DNA of 64,000 bases from assembly GCA_028386065.3 (NCBI GenBank), contig JAKUCV010000203.1, positions 1 through 64,000 on the forward strand, read 5' to 3'. Each line of letters starts with the position of its first letter. Within the stretch, counting starts at the first letter, position 1. Under the pieces are notes generated by a model that did not search any database, had not been told where the DNA came from, and saw only the letters and a program-made list of their open reading frames with translations. Position numbers and translations under genes: made by a program. Below, piece after piece: positions 46,803 to 57,897 of the stretch. Source of the stretch: Turnera subulata (lineage: Eukaryota > Streptophyta > Magnoliopsida > Malpighiales > Passifloraceae).

Positions 46803-49800
46803 TGAAACGCCCCGACCCGTATTTACCGTACACAGTAAACACGTTTCGGAACTGTGACAACCCAACCCAAAATAAAACCAGCATACAGTGTATACAACAA
46901 GAACACGGGCTCAACAGCCCAAAGTAAAATCAACAATAGAAACTCATCCGGCCCAATGGCCCAATAATAACAAAAGTATGCACAACGGAAGACTTAAAGA
47001 CTCACTAACACTGTATGCGTAATAGATGCAAACTATGGATCCAAGGCCGTCCAAGGGATAACGCCGCAGCCTGTCTGGAATGCACCAAGCCTGTACAACA
47101 AACAACTCATCCTACGGGATGAAACCCCGCAGGCGAGGGGTGAGTCCGAAGCGCTCACCGACGAAAGATAACCAGTGATATATAATCAACCATAATACTT
47201 TCGAAATAAACATAACAATCACAACAATAAGCAAAAACAATCACATCACAAGGATACTACCATAACAACTAACACATACTTCACGACAGAGGAAATCCAA
47301 CTCAAACAACACATCAGAGAAAACCAACACGAACAACATAACAGAGGAATCCAACACGAACAACACGATAGAGGAATCCTACTAAATCATATCAAAGCCA
47401 AGACCAAATGAATCCTCATTAATTTTTATTACCCATTTTACCTACCGGCCCCGTCACTGGACAAGCTAGGGTCGTACCAGGTTATCAATTAATTCCGGAT
47501 GCTAGGTCTAACCAATCCACATCTCAAATTCCGGATATTTGTTATATTCAAACCACTGGGTATTCGGTATACCCCAACCTCAGGCAACAACATGCTAACT
47601 AGATATTCGGCATATCTGAGCCACTGCGGATATTCGGCATATCCGAGCCACTGCGGATATTTGGCATATCCGAGCCACTGGGTATTTGGTATACCCTAAC
47701 CACAGGCAACAAGCCAAACGGATATTTGGTATATCCGAACCACTGGGTATTTGGTATACCCTAACCACATGCATCAACATGCCAACCAAATCAAGTATCC
47801 AGACCAAGTAACCGACCATAGCATCCCAAAATTAATTTTCAAACCATCGGGTCGCACCACTACTTCCCACATATATCATCATCTCATATCAATTCCAATT
47901 CCAATTTCCAATTTCCATTTCCCAATTATCCACAGTCAATAGTTTATTCCAATTATCCAATCACAACACTGTCTATCGTCAACAATCACAATATCCATAA
48001 CAGTCAAACAATTATCCACTTTCCTATTAGCTCAAGTTACACAACAGGCCAATCCCTCATCAGTTCCATAACATCAATTACTCACAGTCCAACATCAATC
48101 ACAACACAGTATCCAATAAACCAACAACAGTCATACAACGGTTCAATCAAGCAAATCAACATCATAGCAACAACAACAACAATAACCATAGCTACCAAAT
48201 ACCCAATACAATTCCATATTACCAAATATCCACCAACAGTACATATAGCACCAATTATTCACAATTAACAATTCATCACAATATCCACACGACCAATAGC
48301 ACAGTCCAACAACAGCAACATCAATAACCATAACAGTCAAATATCCGACAATGACCCTGTCAGTAGTTCATTCAAACAACAAAACACACAATTATCCACA
48401 TTGACCAGTTCATCATTATTCTCAACACAATATCGCAAATCCAATATCACAGTCCAAGATCAACAACAACGACAACATCATAACAGTCAATCAACCAACA
48501 GTAATCGTCTCAGCAGTTCAATCAAGCAACAAAACAAACACAGTATTACGGGCACATATCAAGGGTTATCCATCCTCACCTTGGCCGATTACTCAACTCC
48601 GGAAAATAATGTCTGGTCCGACGCCGGCTCCTCAGGAACTGCCCGATATCCAAACCTATATCACAAAACCATATATTCACATAAATGCACATAAGAGTAT
48701 GTCATGATGCCAAACTACGAATTAATCCCATCCCGGTTCTTATCTGATATTATTATCTTTTATCGAAAATAATTTTCCGAACGTATTTCCGAATATAATT
48801 TCGATACCATACTTTAATTAAAACTCCTTTTCAAAATACATTTTCATAAAATAAGTATAATTTCCAAAGTAATAATCATCATATTTTTCCAGAAAAATAA
48901 TGACCTATTTATAATTTTCAGAAACTATATATAGTATTTATCTTTTTCTAAATACATATACAATTTAATTTTCCAACACAAAATATAATTAACTTTAATT
49001 CCCAAAGTACATATATATAATTTCCAGAACTACAATTTCCAAACGAAAATAATACATATATATAATTTCCAGAAATTAATTTCAAGGTATATACATATAT
49101 ATGTTTTTCCAATTAATAATAGTTTCCTGAACCTAATCTAATTATTTATCAAAGTAAATATATTTAGATTTTAATAAAAATTCCAGAATCAAATTGTCCA
49201 TAATTTTCTCAAATTAAATATATAATTTTTTTCAAAATTATATATCAGATTAATTAATAAATACACATATATATATATATTTATTTATTATTTCTTTTTT
49301 CTTACTAGACTGGGCCTAAACAGTACCGGATCAGGCCATGCACAGTGCCTAGCCCAGGCCCCAAACAGGAGCCCAGGAGCGGCCCACGTGCAGGCCCAGA
49401 GGTTCGGCCCAGCAGCCCAACCCAACAAGGTTCAGATCCAACTCGCGCTATACGGGTCAACCCGACCCGCTACCTCACAACCGGGTCTGCTCAAGCTCAC
49501 CTTGAGCTGCAGAGGTCGGCGACGGCACTGGCGGCGCGGGCTGGGGATGGCAAAGGTGACGGCGTTGCGGGCTGCAGGCGGCACGGCGTGAGTTGAAGGG
49601 CGGCGAAGGCGAGACGCGAGCGGAGGGAGTCGGATCCAAGTCGGGTCCCTCTCGACCAAGGCGGTGGCGGCGTCTCGTTGGCTCATCTTTCCACGGAGCA
49701 GCGGCGGCGCGAGCAGGACGAGGGTGACAAGGCGAGGCGGCGCGCGGCGTGGAGGCAGTCGTTGGTGGTGGAGTCGCAGCGGTGCAGAGATGGAGGGGAA

Positions 49801-50361
49801 AGGTAGTTCGGCTCGGTGGCTGTGCTCCACCTCCTCTTCTCCTTTCTTTTTTTTCCACTCTTTTTCTTTCTTCTTTCTTTTTTTTTTCTTCCGGTTTCCA
49901 TTTTTCCTCTCTTTTTTTTTCCTCCTTTTTTTCCTTCTCTCATTTTTTTTTTCTTTCTTTCTTCTTCTTCTTCTCTTTTTTTTCTTTCTCTTCCTCTCCT
50001 GGTTCCTCACCGGCTTTAAACTGTTTTTGTTTTTTTTTTTCCTTTTACTATTAGTCTTGTGAATCAAATAATACATTTTCGTCCGTATTACGGGCGAGTC
50101 CGATCCGCACCAGAAAATAGCCGATACCTCCTTAGTTATTTTCCGGTGTGATTTTCCGAGAAATTCCGAAACCCGGAAAAATACCAACTTAGTTCCGAAA
50201 AAATCCACGGGAAAATCACGAGCGCGGGAAAAGTCTCGGTTTCGAAAAACGACTACCGATTTACCTCGAATTAATTACCCGAGATTAATTCAACAGTAAA
50301 TCACGGTAAAACGACTTCTACAGTCCCGGTAAAAATCCTAAATTTTACCCGGGCTGTTACA
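46803..50361 (-). repeat. 5' LTR of the LARD-like element (3559 bp)
   Basis: Partner of 41070-44382. It keeps the longer run of GGATATTYGGYATATCC and GGGTATTTGGTATACCC hairpin units (47520-47765). The minus-strand 258-codon frame at 49432-50208 is driven by the purine-rich strand of the pyrimidine tract and is not regarded as a gene. Confidence 0.93.
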
Positions 50362-51014
50362 TGTATTGCGATGTTAAGAGATGAGGTAAATAATGAATGA
50401 TAACTAAAAAATGATCTATTAAGGATTAGTTATTGACAAATCTAAGTTTCTATTTTGTAAGCAAAGCAACTAAAAGAAAAGTTGATCAATTGTCAAGACA
50501 AAAACTACATTTTCTTAGTAAGGATGAACAAAGCAAATGACTCGAAAAAGGAAAAAGGACGATTTGTTGCAGATGAAGTGCAAAAGACAACTGCTGAAGA
50601 ACAAAATGAAAAAAAAAAAGATTTGTATCTGTATTGAAGACGAAGATAGTCAAATACAACCAATTCTTAAGAAAGTTAAAATAGAAAAAAAATTAAAAGT
50701 GTTATATTACATACAGTTTAGTTTCTAAACTTTATGTTAGCTCACTATTAACAAATTCAAAGTTTTTCATATAAATTGTGTTATGCATAATATATTGCAA
50801 TTTAATTACAATAGAAAAAAAATTAGAAAAGGTAACTATTTAATTGATATTAAATATGAAGAAATTATTAAATTAATAAATTGTAGTTTGAATTTATAAA
50901 TTATAATGAAAATATTTCACCTATTTTAAAAATATTTTACAAAAATTTAAATTATTAAAAATTACTTAAAAAAACAAAATTGTACCACGTGCATCGCACG
51001 TGCACAAAAACTAG

Positions 51015-51807
51015 TAAATTACAAATATATCTGACATGAATTCTTGTGATTATTCTTCTATATGATTATTGTATTTCGTAGATGTTATTCTTATTCATAG
51101 TTTTCGTTGACTCTTCGGCTTTCTTCCCTATAGTTCTATTGTTTTCAGTAGTTATTATTCTTCGTAATTCTTGGTAATTGTTGAGAAAATACAACTAAAG
51201 GCTTACATATTAATCATTATCTTCATAGAACTTATATATATTCTAGACACTGATTTTGTTTTTTTCTTTTTCATATTCTAAACAAACAAATACAAATTGT
51301 TTAGAATTGATTTTTGTATTAGTATATGAATTTATAAATCAAATTTTCTTCATAGTTCTTATTGATAATAAATTACAAAAAAAATATGTCGTGAGTTCTT
51401 ATGATTATTTTTCTCTATGATTATATTTTCCGCAGAAGTTATTGCTATTCGTAGTTTTTGCTAACGCTTCTCCAGTGGTTCGTTATAGTTTTATTGTTTT
51501 TTAACAATTATTGTCCATCGTAATTCATGAATGCCGTTGAGAAAATATAAATAAATATTTTTATATTAATTATTTTTTTGAGAAGAACTTATATACAATG
51601 TAAACAAAGTGTTTTTGAGTTTTTTTTGATAATCTAGAGAAACGGATACACATTGTTTATAATTAGTTTTAGTATTAACAAAAGAATTTATAAATCGATT
51701 ATTATTAATAATATTTTTGTTCCTTTGATATCCTAAATTATATAATTTTAATTATTAAATTATATTATTAATGGATGAGATTATTAAATTATACTATTAT
51801 CTTTTAC
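51015..51807. repeat. AT-rich repeat array, segment 3
   Basis: It begins right after the Helitron terminus with AAATTACAAATATATCTG and repeats the unit phrases GTTCTTATTGATAATAAATT, GAGAAAATATAAATAAA and ATTATTAATGGATGAGATT. It ends at TTTAC, the left target duplication of the hybrid element. Two diverged units are present. Confidence 0.8.
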
Positions 51808-52304
51808 TGTAAAGTCTCACGGCTTGTCGTCTGTCACTACAAACCAACACGAGACCTTTTCAACATGCTTTGTCCTCACTTGCACGTTTCTGGGAAAAAC
51901 TTCCCAGGAGGTCACCCATCCTAGAATTGCTCCAAGTCAAGCACATTTAACTTTGGAGTTTTTCTAGAATGAGCACCGAAAAGGTAGGTGCACCTTGTTA
52001 ATATAGTTAGTACCCATCAAACCGTTTAAGCTATTCTCGATTGTGCAGTCCCATACCTGTACAACCTCGAAATCACTTCATTTGAGCTATTCTTAATTAT
52101 ACAATCCCATACCCGTATAATTATGAAATCGCCCCAACTGTGCAGCCCCATCCCTACACAGTCTCAGGATCTCTCCTATTCCGGTATGGATACGGTTCAT
52201 TCCTGTGCCCCTCCGTCTACAAGCCTGCCAGAAGCCGCTCCTTGTCCATGCTCATCCCGGCACCGACGTACACTTCCCGCCCTCACAGACCCCGGGGTGT
52301 GACA
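51808..52304 (-). repeat. TRIM-family LTR forming the left end of the hybrid
   Basis: It shares CACTACARACCAACACG, AGGTCACCCATCCTAGAATT and CAAGCCTGCCAGAAGCCGCT-type blocks with the LTRs at 30464-30901 and 30977-31414, and adds about 60 bp near 52075-52135 that look like a partial internal duplication. Read on the minus strand it begins TGTCACACCCCGG. Confidence 0.88.
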
Positions 52305-53621
52305 TGCCCACCAGCTTCCGCTAGGTTCGTCCCCGAACCCTGCACCGTACTAGAGGAGTTCTGGAGCTCCGCTACCAAACTGAAGTGCCCCAACCCGTAT
52401 TTACCGCACCGAGTAAACACGTGCCAGAACTGTTCTTATTACAGTAGCAAACAGTACAAGCTATATATAATACAGTACAAGCAATCCCAAATACAACATC
52501 TGTCACCCGGTCCCTGGGACCATTATTCAAGCCATTACACTCCAATCTTAATCAACAGCAGAGGACATAGGATACAACAACAAATATAATACAGCAACAA
52601 CAACAGCAGAAAATATCCCCAACAGCAATAACACAAAAGAAAGACAAGCAGCGGAAGACTTAGAATGAGATGCAGCGGAGGTATGGATCCGGAGTCTGGT
52701 GGAGTAGGAACAGCAGCTGGCCGAACCACGTACCTGTTCTACGAGCAACTCATCCTACGGGATGAAACCCCGCAGGCGAGGGGTGAGTCCGAAGTGCTCA
52801 CCGACGAAGGATAAACAGTAATATGCAGGCAACACAATACTTTCGAAGTAAAATTCTAGCAAAAGACATAACAGAGAAACAACCAGAAAATAACTGAGCC
52901 AAGACCAAAAGAATATTTATTATTACCAATTTTATCTTTCGGGGCCCTGTCACTGGACAAGCTAGGGTCGTACCTGGTTATTAACATGTTCTAGGTGCTA
53001 GATTAATCCAAGAGAACCCAGGGATCGACATCCCAAAAATATAGATCCTAAGGATAGACATCCCAAAAATATAATCACGGGATAGACATCCCAAGGATAG
53101 ACATGCTTATCACAAGTAACCCAGATCATAGCCACCACAAAACAGTCTCTAACCATCTAGTCGTACCACTACTTTCCTAGTGACAAATAATTCGTCAACA
53201 CAACTTCCAATTATCCAATTATCTCATCATATCCGTTTATCCACAATCAACAAATCAACAACAACAGCAATATTACCACAAACAAACTCAATTGGCTCAG
53301 CAGTTCAATCAGGCAAATAATCACAGAAAAACAAACACAGTATCATGTACAACATATCAAAGGTTATCCATCCTCACCTTAGCCGATTTCCCTACTCCTG
53401 AAAATCCTCGAAGTGTCCCGGCTCTGGTTCCTCGGGATACTGCTCGTTATCAGCTCCTAAATAGCAAACAATAGCATATACTCACATAAGATGCACATAA
53501 ATGCAAATGATGCTATACCGCAAAAATAAACCTGAACTGGTTCGTTACGTCCCGGTGAAACGCTGCTATCATCATGATTCGCTATTTACTATTCATGTGT
53601 CAAAATACTATACTATACTTA

Positions 53622-56589
53622 TGAAACGCCCCGACCCGTATTTACCGTACATAGTAAACACGTGCCGGAACTGTGACGACCCAACCAAACCAAACCCAGC
53701 ATACAGTGTATACAACAAAACCCGGGCTCAACAGCCCAAAATAGAAAACATCAATATCAACATAACCGGCCCAATGGCCCAACAATAGCAAAAATAATGC
53801 ACACCGGAAGACTTAGTAACTCACAAAACACTGTATGCGACACAGATGCAAACTATGGATCCAAGTCCTGTCCAAGGGATAACGCCGCAGCCTGTCTGGA
53901 ATGCACCAAACCTGTACCACAAATAATCCATCCTACGGGATGAAAGCTCGCAGGTGAGGGGTGAGTCCGAAGTGCTCACCGACGAAGGATAGACAATCAA
54001 TATGCAACACTATAAGTACTCAAGGTCAAACACAGGCAAAAACCGCCAAATACATACAAACCAAAAACTCAACCCAAAACTGGTCCAAAACCCAAAAGAC
54101 TATATCAAAAATTCAAATTTCCAATTTTATCTTTCCGGGCCCTGTCACGGATAAGCTAGGGTCAGACCTGGTTATCAACATATTCCGGGTGCCAAACCAA
54201 ATCCAGCGAACCCAGGGATCGACATCCCAAAAATACGAACCCAGGGATAGACATCCCAAAAATAATCACGGGATAGACATCCCAAGCATAGACATGCTTA
54301 TCACAAGTAACCCAGGTCACGGCCACCACGAAACAGTCTTAAACCATCGAGTCGTACCACTACTTACCACGTGACAATTATATTATCATCATCAAAATCA
54401 AATCACAGGGATCAACATCCCTAACCAAAATACCGGGATAGACATCCCTATCCAAAATCAAGGATCGACATCCTTATCTCAAATTATTAATTAATCCATT
54501 ATTCTTATGGCCAAAGACACGAAGATAAATATCGAAAAACTCGTACGGGGATAAACATCCCAAAACCAAATCATGACATTGAAATAAACATCCCGAAGCA
54601 TACCACAGCAAATGCATCAACTATCAGTGCAACAAATCATCAAACACAACAACCGAGTAATACAGGCACATATTGAAGGAAATCCATCCTCTCCTTGGCC
54701 GATTACTCAACTCCGGAAACAATGACCGGTCCCAAGCCGGCTCCTCAGGAAACTGCCCGATATCCGAACCTATACAACAAAACAATATATACACATAAAT
54801 GCACATAATCGATATGCTATGATGCCAATACTGCGAAATATCCCATCCCGGTTCATATTCTTTATTATCATCTTTTACCATAATTATCCCTTTTTCTGAA
54901 AATATATCGTATGCATATAAGGTTACAAAAAATATATTTCCCATCTATTAAATCAAATCATTTTCATAAAATAATATATTTTTCCAAAATAATAATTACC
55001 ATAATTTTTCTGGAAATTATAACATATGTATATATTTTCCATAATATTTCCATAAAAATTATTATACTTTCCAAAATATAATTTCCAAGTATTATTATCT
55101 TTAGAAAACTCCATTTCCAGAAAGTATAACCATATAAACTTATTTTCTGATAATAAATACGAATTTATAAATATACATATATATATTTCACAAATTATTC
55201 CCGTATGCATAAATATTAATTATTTTCTATATCTTATACTTTCCCTAAATTCCATAATAATCATATATATTTCCCAAAATACTTTCATGATTTAATTTTC
55301 AAAGTACTAACCATATATATATATATATATATATATATCAGGTTTTATTTTTATTTTTATTATTATTTTTATTATTTATTTTTTTTTAACCTGGACTGGG
55401 CCGTGAACTGTGCTGCCCAATCCACTACATAGAGCCCAGGCAGGCCCACGCAGCGAGCCCAACACACAGCAGCCCAGCAGCCCAAACCAAACCCAAAGCG
55501 TCAAGCCCATCATGCCAAAACCCAAACCAAAACCCATACCATAAACCCCAAGGCCAAACCATGAGCCCAAGTCCATAACAAACCCAAACTAAAACCCATA
55601 ACCCATCAAAACCCAAGCCCACACTACCATCATCTTCAACCTTACCTTGGTGGCGGCGGGTTGCAGGCGGCGAGGCGTGGCGGGGCGCGAGCAGGCGGTA
55701 GGCAGCTGGGAGGAGGTGGCGGCTGGTCGTCAACGGTAGGGAGGTGACGAACTCGGGCGGCGATCGTGGGCACGGTTGGTGGCGTTGTGGCGGCAGTGCA
55801 GGTGAGGAGCCGCGACGTGGCTGTCGCGCGTGAGGTGGACGGTGAGCGAGGAAGGAGGAAAGGGGAGGAGGAAGGGTGGCGGTCGGTTGTTGGTGCAGCA
55901 GCAGTCGCTCGTCGACAGGCGAACTCGTCATCGACGTTGCGTGGCGGAAGAGAAGGCGAGCGGTGCAACGTCGGTGGTGTGCTTGCTATGTGCTCACAGC
56001 GGCAACGGTGGCGGCGCCGTCTTGTGGTTGCAGCGGCGGTAAGGAGGGGAAAGAGAGGAGGGGAAAAGTTAGTGGCTGGTGGTGAGGCACGGGTGAAGCT
56101 CGGCCGGCGGGGGTGTTGTGTGTGGTTTCGGGTAAAAGGTTGTACACGGGAAGAAGGAAAAAGAAAAAGAAAGAAAAACGAAGAAAGAGTGATGGGTTTG
56201 CAAGTTACAAGGTGAAGCAGGAGATAGCGTGAAAAAGGAAGCAGGGAAGAGCAGGTCACAGGCACAGGTAAGGTTCACAGGCTGCACAGTGGGAGGCGGC
56301 TGCGTGACTCAATCACGGAGTCGTGTCCCGACCGAACCAGAAAATAACTGTAATACCCCCTTTGTTATTTTCCGGTGTGATTTTTTTGAGAATTTCGGGA
56401 CCCGAAAAATACCAACTTAGGTCCGAAAAATCCACGAAAAAATCACGAGCGCGGGAAAAGCCTCGGTTTCGAAAAACGACGCTCGATTTACCTTGAATTA
56501 ATTACCCAAGATTAATTCTTCCGGTAAATCACTGTATAAAGACTTTTACAGTCCCGGTAAAAATCAAAATTTTTACCCGGCCTGTTACA
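53622..56589 (-). mobile_element. Solo LTR of the large family nested in the hybrid element
   Basis: It begins TGAAACGCCCCGACCCG, ends CCCGGCCTGTTACA, and is flanked by ACTTA at 53617-53621 and 56590-56594. The flanks rejoin to TATACTTATACCCGGTTATT, present unbroken at 36130-36155 in another LTR copy, which confirms the empty site. Length is 2968 bp. It carries many GGGATMGACATCCC repeats (54210-54610), the hairpin block (53933-53980), and an (AT)n run at 55315-55338. Confidence 0.93.
55315..55338. repeat. (AT)n microsatellite
   Basis: About twelve AT units within the nested solo LTR. Confidence 0.9.
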
Positions 56590-57865
56590 ACTTATACCCG
56601 GTTATTATTCTGGTATAATACTTTGATAATATCCTTTCTTTATTTATTCATAAGTATATACTTTCCAAAATAATTATTATTATATATATATTCCCAAAAT
56701 AATATTGTGTCAAAGCACTTATTTCATTTATCCTCACAAATATAATCGTATACCATGTATATACTTTTATGCCGTATTTTCCAAAAATATACTTATCATA
56801 AAATATTTCCTCAATTGCTAACGTACATATATATCTCTTCCTAAAAGTAATTATTATAACGTATTTCAAAGGTATTTATCATATAATATTTTCCAGTAAA
56901 ACATTTACATCCTATATATCCTTAAGAAAATTTACCACAATTTAATAATTATGTTATAATTATCTTATGAAAGTAATTATTTCCTTTATTCCACAAAATA
57001 TAACCATATACTACCTTTTTATTATTTCCAGAAAAATACCATGTATTATTTATTTTCCTTTTCTTTCTATTTTTTTTTTAATTTTCGGACTGGGCCAAAT
57101 AGTGCAAGCCCAGCCCAGTACCTAGCCCCATATAACCCAGGTGCACCCAGCCCAGGCCAAGGCCTACACAACAGGCCCAGTGGATGAGCCCACAAGAACC
57201 AGCCCGGACCAAGGCACAAGTCCAGGTCCACGGGTCGGCTCATGGGTCCAACCGGGTCTGCCTTGACCCATCAGCACATCCGGGTCGAGCTTGTCCCAAG
57301 CTCACCTTGTGTGGGCCGAAGCCGGTGGCGGCGCGAGAGAGGGAGGGACGGCGTTGCGAGCTGCAGTGAACGGCGGGGAGGACCGGCTGCGGTGGTCGAC
57401 CAGTAGCAAGGGCGACTGACGAGGAGGATTCGGGGCGGCGAGGCGATCTGCAGGCGCGGTGAAGGGCGGATCTGCAGGTGCCCGTCCGGTCGTCTGGTGC
57501 AGCGGGGAGAGGTCGGTACCGACGGCGCGAGGAGAAGAGGAGGCGGGCTCGGGTCTCACGTCGTCCGACAGCGTGACGCGAAGGAAGCGAGGGCGGGCTC
57601 ATCGCGGTGACTTCGGTCGGTGTCGGCGGTGTCTGGAGCGACGAGTGGCAAGGGAGGAACGGCAGATCCGGGCGGCTCTGTCGTCGGGTTCTGCGTGTGG
57701 CTTCGGCGGCAGCAAGTGAGCAGGAAGGAAGAGGGAGAGGTGGCGGTCGTGGGGTCGGCTGTACGTGGTGGTGGCTCGGTGGTTGGTGGTGGCGGCCGGT
57801 CGGTGTGTGTGTTGTGTATTGTGTTGTTGTTTGTTCTTTTTTTTTGCTTTTCTCTCTCTCTCTCT

Positions 57866-57897
<32 letters not shown>

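Larger units (their letters stand above)
41070..50361 (-). mobile_element. Complete non-autonomous LTR retrotransposon with giant LTRs (LARD-like), 9.3 kb
   Basis: The LTRs are 41070-44382 and 46803-50361. Both begin TGAAACGCCCCGACCCG and end CCCGGGCTGTTACA on the plus strand. TGTAT at 41065-41069 and 50362-50366 is a perfect 5-bp target duplication. The internal region (44383-46802, 2.4 kb) has a polypurine-type tract next to the left LTR and a primer-binding-like site next to the right LTR, so transcription should run on the minus strand. No gag, protease, integrase or RT was seen. The internal region instead carries two plus-strand (antisense) ORFs. The LTRs differ by scattered substitutions plus an indel of about 250 bp in a hairpin-rich repeat tract, so insertion is fairly recent. 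Confidence 0.93.
39246..51014 (+). mobile_element. Decayed Helitron, plus orientation, interrupted by a 9.3-kb LTR element
   Basis: Rep remnants lie at 39246-40849. The 3' end is at 51014: hairpin CACGTGC-ATC-GCACGTG (50986-51002), eight bases, CTAG, then T. The LTR element 41070-50361 with its duplication splits it, leaving about 2.5 kb of Helitron. No helicase (no Walker A, no SF1 motifs) was found, so it is internally deleted. The start coordinate is where array similarity stops; I could not identify a TC-type 5' terminus, so that boundary is uncertain. Confidence 0.72.

Noticed and set aside
49432..50208. 258-codon minus-strand ORF with very basic sequence (also 43693-44229 in the other LTR)
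   Set aside because: It is produced by the purine-rich strand of a long T/C tract inside the LTR; Lys/Arg/Glu repeats follow directly from the base composition, and other LTR copies do not keep the frame.
41070..50361. Two LTR copies as a simple segmental duplication of a gene-bearing unit
   Set aside because: TG..CA ends, polypurine and primer-binding signals at the correct inner positions and a perfect 5-bp duplication only at the outer ends show one LTR element instead.
50537..50728. Lysine-rich 63-codon plus-strand ORF near the Helitron end
   Set aside because: Could be a relic of a Helitron-carried gene, but the sequence is A-rich, short and matches no domain I can name.
55642..56265. 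207-codon minus-strand ORF and overlapping plus-strand ORFs in a GC-rich region
   Set aside because: They lie in the GC-rich segment of the nested solo LTR, where all frames are open because stops are rare; no motif, and not conserved with the same segment of other LTRs.
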